64,000 nucleotides of DNA from Peribacillus simplex (GCF_900156045.1 NZ_FTMX01000008.1:124001-188000); one strand, 5' to 3'. Counted from the first letter of the stretch, positions 18,030 to 26,685 are shown. The notes: generated by a model from the letters alone, not told the origin. Program-made: numbers and translations.

Positions 18030-18830
18030 TCAACCTCTGAATTTTTTAAAATCTACTGGCCTCTTTTCTAGGAAGGCGTTTTTTCCTTCTTCCGATTCTT
18101 TTGTATTGTAAAACATCGCTAAACTGCCCATCGATAGTTGAGAAATCCCTTGAATGTTGGCACTATCTGCATTAAAGGAATATTTGAGCATTTTTAACGC
18201 AGTAGGACTCTTATCAAGGATCTTTCTTGCCCATTCTTCTGCTGCCTCGTGCAGTTGTTCCGGGGCGACGATTTTGTTCACAAGTCCCATTTCTTTTGCT
18301 TCCTGTGCAGAATATTGTTCACATAAATACCAGATTTCCCTAGCTTTCTTTTCTCCGACAATTCGTGCTAAATAAGCTGAACCAAAACCCGCATCATAAC
18401 TACCGACCTTTGGCCCACTCTGGCCAAATTTTGCCGTGTCAGATGCAATGGTTAGGTCACAAATGACATGCAGGACATGCCCGCCTCCGATGGCAAATCC
18501 ATTAACCGCTGCAATGACCGGCTTAGGAATGTTGCGGATCGTTTGGTGCAGCGTTTCGATTTCCAGTCCCATTCCACCACCTAAGCCACCCGAATGATTA
18601 TATCCTCCTTCTTCTCCCTTTTCTTTTTGATCTCCACCTACACAAAATGCCTTCTCACCAGCTCCAGTCAGAATCACTATACCAACACGATTATCATCCC
18701 AAGCGTCCCGGAAAGCCCAAATTAATTCCTGAATGGTTCTGGCACGAAAAGCATTGTATACTTTAGGTCTGTTCATTGTTATCTTTGCAATTCCACCATT
18801 TTTTTCATAGATTACATCTGTTAATTCCAT
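18030..18830 (-). CDS. badI: BadI-like 2-ketocyclohexanecarboxyl-CoA hydrolase
   Basis: A 266-residue crotonase-fold protein of the MenB/BadI branch. The oxyanion region reads KAFCVGGDQKEKGE, and KPVIAAVNGFAIGGGHVL and FGQSGPKVGSYDAGFGSAYL follow as in Rhodopseudomonas BadI. BadI opens the ring of 2-oxocyclohexanecarboxyl-CoA hydrolytically to pimeloyl-CoA. 1,4-dihydroxynaphthoyl-CoA synthase (MenB) is the look-alike, but the neighbours favour BadI. Three in-frame ATGs lie close together; 18830 was chosen because AAGGGA sits at the right distance. Confidence 0.82.
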   Translation of the reverse strand: MELTDVIYEKNGGIAKITMNRPKVYNAFRARTIQELIWAFRDAWDDNRVGIVILTGAGEKAFCVGGDQKEKGEEGGYNHSGGLGGGMGLEIETLHQTIRNIPKPVIAAVNGFAIGGGHVLHVICDLTIASDTAKFGQSGPKVGSYDAGFGSAYLARIVGEKKAREIWYLCEQYSAQEAKEMGLVNKIVAPEQLHEAAEEWARKILDKSPTALKMLKYSFNADSANIQGISQLSMGSLAMFYNTKESEEGKNAFLEKRPVDFKKFRG

Positions 18831-18988
18831 CGTTTTCATTCCCTTCATTATCTTAGTGATTTGCCTTGCATCACATCAATTCACCGTTAATCACGAACTT
18901 AATCGGTACCCAATACGACTGTAAATAATTTCGATTTCTACGTAATAGTTTCCGTTTCAACAGAATGTAAAAATACTAGTCCAATGGA

Positions 18989-20143
18989 TTAATGAGAACG
19001 GAACTCCTTTCCTATAATGTCCTTTGCAATGACCATCATATTGGCTTGTGCAGTACCATCACCAATTTCCAACCCAATCACATCACGCAAGCGTTGCTCA
19101 AGAGGCATTTCCTTCGTATAAGCATAATGACCATTCAACAGTAAACATTCATGGATAGCTTCTACACTATATTTAGGACCTAGCCACTTAACGGAAGCCG
19201 ATTCTTTACTATGATTCAGCCCTTGGTCACGCAGCCAAAGTCCTCGGTAGGCTTGCCACTTCACCAGTTCTAATTGGGTATAGTGGGTCACAATGGGGAA
19301 AGAGACCCCTTGATATGTCGCCAACGGTTTACCAAAAGAATGTCTGATTTTCACATATTCAATGGTTTCATCGATACTTTGTGAAGCGGTGCCCACACAT
19401 TGCAGCCCTATTAACAGCCGACTTAAATCGAACCCATTCATCACTTGGGAAAACCCTTTATTTTGAAGACCGATCATATACTCTTGCGGAACCTCGACAT
19501 CGGTTAAATATATCGAACCTCTTCCAATGGGGATATTCCCCATGTCCGTGTACCCTCTACATTCAACACCCGGAATATCGGCAGGAACCATGAAAGCACT
19601 TATCCCTCGATTTCCCCATTCAGGTTCCGTCTTTGCAAATAAAACAAAGGCATCTCCACACATAGCTACACTAATTCCAGACTTTTCTCCATTAAGCACA
19701 TACTTATTTCCTTTATGTACAGCTGTTGTTTTAATCCCACCCGCATCCGTACCCGCGGATGGCTCCGTAATGGCAATGCCGACAATTTTTTCACCACTTG
19801 AAATTTTGGGAAGCCACTCCTTTTTCAGTTCCTCGCTAGCGTGATTATTGATAATTTCACCGATTAATGCATTCAACATCACCGCGTAAGTAAGATTGAA
19901 ATCACCACGACCTATCTCCTCGGCAGCTATCCCCGTTGTCACACAATCCGCACCGCTTCCGCCATATTCCACTGGAATCCGAAGACCATTCACGCCAAGA
20001 TCACCCAGCTTTTTCCACAAATGTTTTGGAGTAATCTCTTCGCGATCCCATTTTGTATAATGTGGAAGCAGCTCTTCCTTCGCAAATTCTTTCAATATTT
20101 TGCGAAAATAATCTTGCTCTTCCGTAAAAGAAAAATTCAGCAC
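18989..20143 (-). CDS. aliB: Acyl-CoA dehydrogenase, AliB-like cyclohexanecarboxyl-CoA dehydrogenase
   Basis: A 384-residue FAD enzyme. AITEPSAGTDAGGIKTT near 120-136 and RHSFGKPLATYQ near 272-283 are family motifs. At the usual catalytic position (YEGT in most members) it reads IGDGTAQ, giving Asp362 instead of Glu, and the alternative helix-G site reads FDLSR with no Glu. The start is the GTG at 20143, six bases after AAGGGGGT; an earlier in-frame GTG at 20182 lacks a site. It is the first gene after the sigma-54 promoter. Confidence 0.8.
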   Translation of the reverse strand: MLNFSFTEEQDYFRKILKEFAKEELLPHYTKWDREEITPKHLWKKLGDLGVNGLRIPVEYGGSGADCVTTGIAAEEIGRGDFNLTYAVMLNALIGEIINNHASEELKKEWLPKISSGEKIVGIAITEPSAGTDAGGIKTTAVHKGNKYVLNGEKSGISVAMCGDAFVLFAKTEPEWGNRGISAFMVPADIPGVECRGYTDMGNIPIGRGSIYLTDVEVPQEYMIGLQNKGFSQVMNGFDLSRLLIGLQCVGTASQSIDETIEYVKIRHSFGKPLATYQGVSFPIVTHYTQLELVKWQAYRGLWLRDQGLNHSKESASVKWLGPKYSVEAIHECLLLNGHYAYTKEMPLEQRLRDVIGLEIGDGTAQANMMVIAKDIIGKEFRSH

Positions 20144-20236
20144 ATCATTACCCCCTTGATTAAATACTAATTTATCTGACACCCATATTTAGAACATTCT
20201 ACGAAACATGAAACCTCTTACATGTCAAACTATTAT

Positions 20237-20253
20237 TGCAAGTTGTGTGCCAA
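20237..20253 (-). promoter_or_regulatory. Sigma-54 (SigL) promoter of the alicyclic acid operon
   Basis: Minus strand TTGGCACACAACTTGCA matches the -24/-12 consensus (TGGCAC, 5 bases, TTGCA) at every conserved base. It is about 95 bp upstream of the acyl-CoA dehydrogenase start and next to a sigma-54 activator gene. Confidence 0.9.
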
Positions 20254-20322
20254 CTTGAATTCGTTACAATTTTGGCTATAGTTTCCAAAACCTTTCGCAT
20301 GTTTGCATTTTTTCTCATTTCT

Positions 20323-20337
20323 GCAAATCAAATTTGC
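20323..20337 (-). promoter_or_regulatory. Inverted repeat, possible activator binding site
   Basis: GCAAAT-CAA-ATTTGC lies about 80 bp upstream of the -24 box, a normal place for an enhancer site of a sigma-54 activator. The assignment is positional inference. Confidence 0.5.
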
Positions 20338-20345
20338 GAATCTTC

Positions 20346-20374
20346 ACAAAAAAAATACACACTTAATAAGTGTG
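20346..20374 (-). terminator. Terminator of the sigma-54 activator gene
   Basis: CACACTTA (20358-20365) pairs with TAAGTGTG (20367-20374). On the minus strand a T-rich run follows, about 40 bp after the regulator stop codon. Confidence 0.8.
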
Positions 20375-20414
20375 CCTAATGGTTACCCTGATTACATTTC
20401 ATTGGATGATACTG

Positions 20415-21737
20415 CTATTTCAATTTGTATTTAGCAATCTTCCTATATAAACTAGCAACATGAATTTTCAGCTTTTGAGCTGCTAAAGAACGATCACCTT
20501 CCGAATCTTTTAATGCTCGCTGAATGGCGGATTTTTCAGCATTACCTACAACTTCATCCAATGTACCGGACATTGAATTATCCATGGATGAGGGAACCTC
20601 CAATTTGAAATTAGGTGTAAAATATAAAGAATCCAGAGTTAGAGTCGCTCCATCTACGATATTCATTCCGCGTTCGATTATCGCTTTGATTTCACGGATG
20701 TTACCAGGCCAATCATATTGGATAAGCCAATCTTGGAGTTTAGGATCAATTTCTTTCACATTGGACCCCAACTTGTTATTGAAATACTCGATGAAATGAT
20801 ATGCCAGAGGAAGAATATCTTCGTGCCGCTCCTTTAAAGAAGGAATTTTCAATTCAAAAACATAAAGTCGATAATATAAATCTTGGCGGAATTTCCCTTC
20901 TTGAATAAGGGTTCTTAAATCTCTGTTCGTCGCCGCGATAATACGTATATCAACATTTTTAGTCCCCGTTCCGCCTAGTCTTTCCACTTCCCTTTCCTGT
21001 AAAACTCGTAAAAGCTTTCCTTGCGCCTGATAAGGCAATTCAGAAATCTCATCTAAAAACAACGTACCATTTTGGGCTAATTCTATTTTTCCAGGCTTAC
21101 CTTCTTTTTTCGCCCCGCTAAATGCGCCTGCTTCATAACCAAAAATCTCCGATTCAAATAATTCATCTGGAATCGCTGCACAATTTACCGGTACGAAGGG
21201 TTGTGTTTTTCTTGTACTCAAACTATGGATCGCTTGGGCAAAAAGTTCCTTTCCCGTTCCCGTTTCCCCCGTAAGCAGTACTGTAGAACTGCTTGTAGCT
21301 ATTCTGGCGGCCAGCTCTTTTACCCTCTCTATCTCCTTACTCTTTCCAACAATCTCTTCGAAGCTATATCGACTTTGAACCACGGAATTTTTCTTGGCTT
21401 TATTCTTCTCCAAAGAGTTGGCAAAATACACCAAGTCACTGTATTCCAGTTCGTCTTGGCGGATGATTATGGTATAAATGGTATCAGAACCTCGTCGAAA
21501 TACCCTTATAAAACATGAGTGTCCGCTGATCACACCAGAAAACACATGTTTGTGGGCAAGACCTTTCAATGAAAAGTTGGAAGAAGTGTGAATGACTCTC
21601 GTAATGGACTTTCCTATCAAATCAGTCGGCATAATCATGAAATATTCATAAAAATCAGCAGTGGCGCCTATAATTCTTCCATTTTCATCAACTTCAATCG
21701 ATCCCCAATTCCTTATTACGTTTTTAACATTTTCCAT
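20415..21737 (-). CDS. Sigma-54-dependent transcriptional activator with PAS-like sensor
   Basis: A 440-residue enhancer-binding protein. Residues about 10-95 form a PAS-like sensory domain. The AAA+ domain spans about 128-355, with Walker A GETGTGKE (157-164) and Walker B TLFLDEISELP near 231-241. The sigma-54 contact loop reads GAFSGA (204-209), not the usual GAFTGA. The C-terminus (about 400-440) is a Fis-type HTH. It is cotranscribed with the MaoC-like gene (5 bp gap) and faces the sigma-54 promoter 160 bp downstream, so it very likely activates the alicyclic acid operon, sensing a small ligand. Confidence 0.9.
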   Translation of the reverse strand: MENVKNVIRNWGSIEVDENGRIIGATADFYEYFMIMPTDLIGKSITRVIHTSSNFSLKGLAHKHVFSGVISGHSCFIRVFRRGSDTIYTIIIRQDELEYSDLVYFANSLEKNKAKKNSVVQSRYSFEEIVGKSKEIERVKELAARIATSSSTVLLTGETGTGKELFAQAIHSLSTRKTQPFVPVNCAAIPDELFESEIFGYEAGAFSGAKKEGKPGKIELAQNGTLFLDEISELPYQAQGKLLRVLQEREVERLGGTGTKNVDIRIIAATNRDLRTLIQEGKFRQDLYYRLYVFELKIPSLKERHEDILPLAYHFIEYFNNKLGSNVKEIDPKLQDWLIQYDWPGNIREIKAIIERGMNIVDGATLTLDSLYFTPNFKLEVPSSMDNSMSGTLDEVVGNAEKSAIQRALKDSEGDRSLAAQKLKIHVASLYRKIAKYKLK

Positions 21738-21742
21738 TCACA

Positions 21743-22171
21743 TCACCCAATACCTTGATTACTTAAAACAAAGATCACAACTTGACCCTTAATGACTTCA
21801 ATTCCTGCCTGATTAAAGCAAGTCACCTTTAGCGTAACCCAATCTCTATTCAAATTAATATCAATGATCTCCAGTTCGGCTGAAATCATATCGCCTATAT
21901 GTACTGGATGATAAAAGACCAATTCCTTTTGTAAAAGTATACAGGCACTACCAGGGAGTTTTTCACTGATCACTTGAGTGATAAGGCCTTCCGTTAACAA
22001 ACCAGGTACAACCGGCTTGCTGAAATTACTTTTCCATGCTTCTTTATTCACTTGATAAATCGGACTGTAGTCTTTTGTTAATTCATTACATAATTTTACG
22101 TCAGATTCATTAAATGTACGCTGCATACTAGCAACCTGGCCGATGAACAAATCAGTGATTGTTAAACTCAT
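21743..22171 (-). CDS. MaoC-like hydratase / hotdog protein
   Basis: A 142-residue hotdog-fold protein of the (R)-specific enoyl-CoA hydratase/MaoC type. NELTKDYSPIYQVNKEAW near 29-46 corresponds to the D-x(4)-H hydratase loop, but the usual His is replaced (DYSPIY), so hydratase activity is not assured. PVVPGLLTEGL near 53-63 is the second family motif. AAGGAG lies ahead of the ATG. It is first in the operon with the sigma-54 activator and could supply the hydration step otherwise missing from the alicyclic pathway; a thioesterase or binding role is the alternative. Confidence 0.65.
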   Translation of the reverse strand: MSLTITDLFIGQVASMQRTFNESDVKLCNELTKDYSPIYQVNKEAWKSNFSKPVVPGLLTEGLITQVISEKLPGSACILLQKELVFYHPVHIGDMISAELEIIDINLNRDWVTLKVTCFNQAGIEVIKGQVVIFVLSNQGIG

Positions 22172-22212
22172 AACACCGCTCCTTACTTTTTATCAGAATA
22201 TTCAATTTAAAT

Positions 22213-22240
22213 ATAATACTAACTATACATAACTTTCCAA
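22213..22240 (-). promoter_or_regulatory. Candidate sigma-A promoter of the MaoC-like/activator operon
   Basis: Minus strand: -35 TTGGAA (22235-22240), 16-bp spacer, -10 TATTAT (22213-22218), about 42 bp from the start codon. Confidence 0.5.
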
Positions 22241-22267
22241 CCAAATACTATAAAATGGGAGTTCGTT

Positions 22268-22500
22268 TGTAGTTTTACTCGCGAATTTGGATGGTTTACC
22301 AGTGAGCTTGGCCGTTTTACTCATGAATTTGGATGGTTACACATGAATTTGATTGGTTTACCTTAATTTCAGCCGGTTTACTTCGTGAATTTGGGTGGCT
22401 AACTCATGAATTTGACGGTTTTACTCGTGAGTTTAGATAGTTTACTCGCGAGTTTACCCGGTTTACTCGTGAGTTTGGCCGATTCACTCGTGAATTCTCC
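22268..22500. repeat. Tandem array of degenerate ~21-bp units
   Basis: About eleven consecutive units of 20-22 bp follow the pattern GGTTTACTCGTGAATTTGGCC, with changes such as CTCATGAATTTGGAT or CTCGCGAGTTTACCC. The units are head to tail with no spacer. The array fills the gap between the MaoC/activator operon and the MFS terminator. It has no good reading frame with a ribosome binding site. Confidence 0.85.
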
Positions 22501-22504
22501 CACT

Positions 22505-22564
22505 CCCAAAAATTGCCTATATGTCAAGGAACAGTCTGCATGCTGTCCACTGACATATAGGCAA
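22505..22564 (-). terminator. Terminator of the aromatic transporter / anthranilate operon
   Basis: A perfect 14-bp stem TTGCCTATATGTCA/TGACATATAGGCAA (22513-22526 and 22551-22564) with a nested GGAACAG/CTGTCC stem. On the minus strand ATTTTTG follows. It lies 12 bp past the MFS stop codon. Confidence 0.88.
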
Positions 22565-22576
22565 TCAAGAACACTA

Positions 22577-23938
22577 TTATACATTCGATGTTGTTTTTAG
22601 TTTTATATTTTCCTCGATCAGCGGTTTATCATAGTTGCCATACTTCTCTTTCACAACAAGTAACGCCAGGGCAGCCATTATGCTCGGGACTGTGAAGGCC
22701 ATGAATGCATTTTGTGGCGAATAATTTGCAGCCAGCAATAATCCTATTAATGTAGGGGCAACAATCGCTCCAATTCTACCAAAAGCCAAGGCCCAACCTA
22801 TACCCGTGGTCCTTATCTCCCGCGGATAATACTCGGATATATACGTATTGGCCAAATTCAACGTGCCAACTGTACAGGCTCCTCCAATAGCGATCAGAAT
22901 ATATAATGCTACTACATTTGAGGTCAATCCTAATATTACAAAACAGACCGTACCTATGGCACAGAAGGAAACAAGTACTCTTCTATGGCCTATTTTCCCA
23001 ACTAAGTACCCCCCAATTATCGATCCGCCAATTTGTCCTATTCCCGATATAAGATTGAAAGATAAACTGGATGAAAGGCCGTATCCTGACTGTTGCATGA
23101 TTTTGGGTAACCATGTATTGAGTCCGTATACCATAAGTAAACAATTAAAGGCAGCTACCCAAAACGCAAATGTGCTAAGCGTACGCTTGTTTTCAAAAAG
23201 TTTCTTGACTGGAAAGCCCTTTGCCCTTTCTTGGACTTTGGCAAACTCATAATCGTCCGATTCTTTATAGTCGCCTCCTGGATCAATGCGATTCAGGATT
23301 CCAGCAAGCTTTGCTCCTTGTTTCCGAATAACATTATAGGAAAGCGATTCAGGAAATTGCTTCATGAAGAATGGCAGTGCCAGTAAAGGAAGGGCCCCAA
23401 TCCAATACAAAACCCTCCAACTCATTTGTTCCATCACATACATTCCAATTAAAGAAGCGAGTATGCTTCCGATAGAATAACCACAGTACATAGTGGTTAC
23501 AATGAACACCTTATTCTTTTTGGGAGAGTATTCCGCCATTAAGGAGATGACATTTGGCATTAATCCTCCCATTCCCGAGGCTGCTATAAATCGTATAACC
23601 GAGAAAAAGGCAGGATTCGGGGCAAAACTTGAAAGTAATGTAAAGACACTGAATAAACATATACAAATGGCAAGCACTCTTTTTCTCCCTATTTTATCCG
23701 CCAGGGGTGCAAATATGAGGGCTCCCACCATCATTCCGAACAATGAATAACTTGCTATTCCTCCAGCTTCGACGGGAGTCAAGTTCCATTCCTCCATCAT
23801 CAAAGGTAAACCAACTCCGTACATGGCTATATCAAATCCATCGAAGGTAATTGCGAACAAACACCACATAAAGACCATTAAATGAAAACGGCCGAATCTA
23901 CTATTACCTACCACTTCCGAAGCATTAACTTCACGCAA
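22577..23938 (-). CDS. MFS transporter, aromatic acid:H+ symporter (AAHS) family
   Basis: A 453-residue transporter with about 12 membrane helices. ITFDGFDIAMYGVGLP near 27-43 is the DGFD motif of the AAHS family (PcaK/BenK/MhpT), and ADKIGRKRVL near 80-89 is the MFS loop motif. It begins 25 bp after the oxalocrotonate decarboxylase stop in the same direction and ends at a strong terminator, so it is the last gene of the anthranilate operon and probably imports its aromatic acid substrate. Confidence 0.85.
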   Translation of the reverse strand: MREVNASEVVGNSRFGRFHLMVFMWCLFAITFDGFDIAMYGVGLPLMMEEWNLTPVEAGGIASYSLFGMMVGALIFAPLADKIGRKRVLAICICLFSVFTLLSSFAPNPAFFSVIRFIAASGMGGLMPNVISLMAEYSPKKNKVFIVTTMYCGYSIGSILASLIGMYVMEQMSWRVLYWIGALPLLALPFFMKQFPESLSYNVIRKQGAKLAGILNRIDPGGDYKESDDYEFAKVQERAKGFPVKKLFENKRTLSTFAFWVAAFNCLLMVYGLNTWLPKIMQQSGYGLSSSLSFNLISGIGQIGGSIIGGYLVGKIGHRRVLVSFCAIGTVCFVILGLTSNVVALYILIAIGGACTVGTLNLANTYISEYYPREIRTTGIGWALAFGRIGAIVAPTLIGLLLAANYSPQNAFMAFTVPSIMAALALLVVKEKYGNYDKPLIEENIKLKTTSNV

Positions 23939-23963
23939 TTAATTCCCTCCCCTTTGCCATATT

Positions 23964-24737
23964 TCACGATATAACATGTAATGTCAGTTTCCCTAGTTCA
24001 CCGTAATCCGCTATTATTTCATCGTTTGCCTGTATGGAAACGGCATCTGTAATTCCGCCTACCAATACAATCATTCCAGCCTGAATGGAAAGTCCTTCAC
24101 GGCTGATCATTTTTACAAGTTCCACAATCGAGTGAATCGGATGATCGAGTACAGCTTCTCCAAGACCCCTCTTTTGCATTTCACCATTTTGATAAAGCGT
24201 AACTTCTGCTTGAGCCCAGTCCGTGTGGTACGGAGAATAAGCTTGATTGCTAAGCAGGATTTTGGCTGAGGATGCGTTATCCGCTACTACATCGGTAAGT
24301 GTGAAAGAAAAATTTTTGTAACGGCTGTCAATAACTTCTAGTGCAAGAAATACACATTCTACAGCCGGCCAGACATCTTTCGCGGTTATATTTGCACCTT
24401 TCAGTTCGTCCTTGAACAAGAAAGCAAATTCGGGTTCCACTCTCGGATGAATGAGTTCCCCAACTTTTAATACTGGTTTAGTTAGTTCCATTGCAGATGT
24501 CAATCTGCCATAGATTGCTTCCTCTACCCCTACTTGCTGTTGTTTAGCTTTGCTCGTCAAGCCCATCTTCCACCCGATGAATCTGTTATCACCATTGATC
24601 GTCTCATTTATGCTCAACTTCTGAATTTCATATGCTTGATTTACTGTTAGTTCAGGATTGGATAATGTAAGCTTATCCATTTCACGTCCGCTTTTTTGCG
24701 ATTCGGCTACCCGTTTTGCTAGTTGATCTAGTTTCAT
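23964..24737 (-). CDS. 4-oxalocrotonate decarboxylase (DmpH/XylI/NbaG type)
   Basis: A 257-residue member of the FAH-like hydratase/decarboxylase family. IGWKMGLTSKAKQQQVGVEE, the nearby IYGRLTSAM, and HPRVEPEFAF (metal ligands) fit the decarboxylase branch better than the hydratase branch, which is represented by the related gene at 26686. It converts 4-oxalocrotonate to 2-oxopent-4-enoate with Mg2+. DmpH and DmpE usually work as a complex, and both are present. It overlaps the aldolase stop by 4 bp. Confidence 0.85.
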   Translation of the reverse strand: MKLDQLAKRVAESQKSGREMDKLTLSNPELTVNQAYEIQKLSINETINGDNRFIGWKMGLTSKAKQQQVGVEEAIYGRLTSAMELTKPVLKVGELIHPRVEPEFAFLFKDELKGANITAKDVWPAVECVFLALEVIDSRYKNFSFTLTDVVADNASSAKILLSNQAYSPYHTDWAQAEVTLYQNGEMQKRGLGEAVLDHPIHSIVELVKMISREGLSIQAGMIVLVGGITDAVSIQANDEIIADYGELGKLTLHVIS

Positions 24738-25753
24738 CTTAAAGTCCCTCCTTTCTGAAACGCCATTTGCTCAGCTACTTCAATTATGGTATCTTCCTGA
24801 CCCCCAACCACTTTTTGTCGGCCAAGTTCAATCAAAATATCCCGGGCATCAACTCCATACTTTTTCGCCGCTTTATTTGCATGCAATAAAAAGCTGGAGT
24901 ACACGCCACTATAACCCATGATTAAACTCGAGTCTGTTATTTCCTGGGGCTTGGGCATGATTGTATTTCCAACTTCCTCCGAAAGATCGAGCATTTTATA
25001 TAAGTCAATTTCGGTACGGATACCCATCCTATCCAGAACGGCAACAAGCACTTCCGTCTGGGTATTACCAGCCCCTGCACCGAGACAGCGGATGCTGCCA
25101 TCGATCCTATTCGCCCCTTCTTCAATTGCTATTAGCGAGTTTGCCACAGCGAGCGATAAGTTATTATGAGCATGGAAACCGATATCGATATTCAGCTTCG
25201 ATCTTAATAACCTGATCCGCTTCTTCACATCTTGGGGCAAGAAAGATCCTGCGGAATCAACAACATACACAGCATCCGCTCCATAGGATTCCATTAAAAT
25301 GGCTTGTTCAAGAAGTTTTTCCGGTGATGCCATGTGAGACATCATTAAAAAACCGATTGCTTCCATACCGAGATGTTTCGCAGCTTCCAGATGTTGCTTT
25401 GAGACATCCGCTTCCGTTACGTGGGTTGCAATCCGCGCCATTTTCGCCCCAACTTGAGCAGCTTCCCTTAAATGATCGATTGTCCCTATTCCAGGGATTA
25501 AAAGTACTGAAATAACCGATTGGCCTGCTGATTCAACAGCGGCTTCCACCAATTCAATATCATTCACTTTTGAAAAACCATATTGTAAGGATGATCCTCC
25601 CAGGCCATCTCCATGCGACACTTCAATATAAGGGACACCTGCTGCACTAAGTTTCCCAGTCATGTTCTTTACTTGATCGATGGTGAACTGATGTGCCACT
25701 ACATGGCTCCCATCCCGCAATGCAACTTCAGTCACCAATACATCTTTATCCAA
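24734..25753 (-). CDS. 4-hydroxy-2-oxovalerate aldolase (DmpG/MhpE type)
   Basis: A 339-residue Mn-dependent class II aldolase that splits 4-hydroxy-2-oxovalerate into pyruvate and acetaldehyde. TEVALRDGSHVVAHQF near residues 7-22 holds the catalytic Arg-Asp pair and His, and FHAHNNLSLAVAN near 190-202 the metal-binding HxH. The start is probably the TTG at 25753, five bases after AAAGGTGGGG, because no ATG fits. It should form a channelling complex with the acetaldehyde dehydrogenase just upstream. Confidence 0.93.
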   Translation of the reverse strand: MDKDVLVTEVALRDGSHVVAHQFTIDQVKNMTGKLSAAGVPYIEVSHGDGLGGSSLQYGFSKVNDIELVEAAVESAGQSVISVLLIPGIGTIDHLREAAQVGAKMARIATHVTEADVSKQHLEAAKHLGMEAIGFLMMSHMASPEKLLEQAILMESYGADAVYVVDSAGSFLPQDVKKRIRLLRSKLNIDIGFHAHNNLSLAVANSLIAIEEGANRIDGSIRCLGAGAGNTQTEVLVAVLDRMGIRTEIDLYKMLDLSEEVGNTIMPKPQEITDSSLIMGYSGVYSSFLLHANKAAKKYGVDARDILIELGRQKVVGGQEDTIIEVAEQMAFQKGGTLR

Positions 25754-25787
25754 ATGAACCCCACCTTTACAGTTCCGATTACCTTTT

Positions 25788-26669
25788 TCAAACAAATTGT
25801 TCGAATTGGCTTTTAGCGATCTCTTCCCCTACTTTTACAGCTGAAGCAGTCATTATATCCAAATTGCCTGCATATACGGGAAGAAAATCCCCTAACCCTT
25901 TCACTTCAAGAAGGACCGTTATTTGTTTCCCATCAAATATCGGCTCTGTCTTCAGGCGATATCCTGGAACATATTCAGAGACTTTTTCCGCCATCTTATT
26001 TATGGACGTTGTTATTTCCTCCACATCAAAGGAATCCGATTGAAGCAGACAATGAATGGTATCCCTCATGATGAGTGGCGGTTCGGCCGGATTTAGCAGA
26101 ATGATAGCTTTTCCTTTTTTCGCTCCACCCACCTGTTCCAAGGCCCTTGCCGTCGTTTGGGTGAATTCATCAATATTGGCACGGGTTCCCGTACCGGCAC
26201 TCCTGCTGGAAATTGTCGCTATTATCTCGGCATATTCGACCAGGGCCACTTGACTGATCGCATGAACGATGGGGATTGTTGCCTGACCGCCGCATGTAAT
26301 CATGTTAACGACCGCCTCATTCAAATTTTCTTTTAAATTCACGGAAGGAACGATAAACGGTCCGATTGCGGCAGGCGTCAAGTCTATCAGCTTCTTGTTC
26401 ATCTTTTTCAAGGCTTTGCAGTGAAAAACATGCGCCTTCGCAGATGTGGCATCGAATAAAATGTCTGCAAGCTCCGGCCTTTCCAAAAAACCATCCATGC
26501 CATTTTCAATGACATGATGTCCGTGCATCCTTGCCTTCTTCAAACCCTCTGATTCCGTGTCGATACCAATCATAACCGACATTTCCAGAACATCCGACCG
26601 ATGAATTTTCATCATTAAGTCCGTGCCGATATTCCCTGATCCAATAATGCCTACTTTTAGTTTTTTCAA
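25788..26669 (-). CDS. Acetaldehyde dehydrogenase, acylating (DmpF/MhpF type)
   Basis: A 293-residue NAD-dependent enzyme turning acetaldehyde and CoA into acetyl-CoA. [17 protein letters not shown] near the N-terminus is the Rossmann loop. [16 protein letters not shown] near 125-140 contains the catalytic Cys. The start is likely the TTG at 26669, about ten bases after AAAGGAG; the open frame extends upstream into the hydratase gene without another good start. Final step of the anthranilate route. Confidence 0.93.
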   Translation of the reverse strand: MKKLKVGIIGSGNIGTDLMMKIHRSDVLEMSVMIGIDTESEGLKKARMHGHHVIENGMDGFLERPELADILFDATSAKAHVFHCKALKKMNKKLIDLTPAAIGPFIVPSVNLKENLNEAVVNMITCGGQATIPIVHAISQVALVEYAEIIATISSRSAGTGTRANIDEFTQTTARALEQVGGAKKGKAIILLNPAEPPLIMRDTIHCLLQSDSFDVEEITTSINKMAEKVSEYVPGYRLKTEPIFDGKQITVLLEVKGLGDFLPVYAGNLDIMTASAVKVGEEIAKSQFEQFV

Positions 26670-26685
26670 GGCCTCTGGGCTCCTT

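Noticed and set aside
22399-22584. Minus-strand frame across the 21-bp repeats
   Set aside because: The heptapeptide pattern only reflects the DNA repeat length; no start site, and it overlaps the terminator hairpin.
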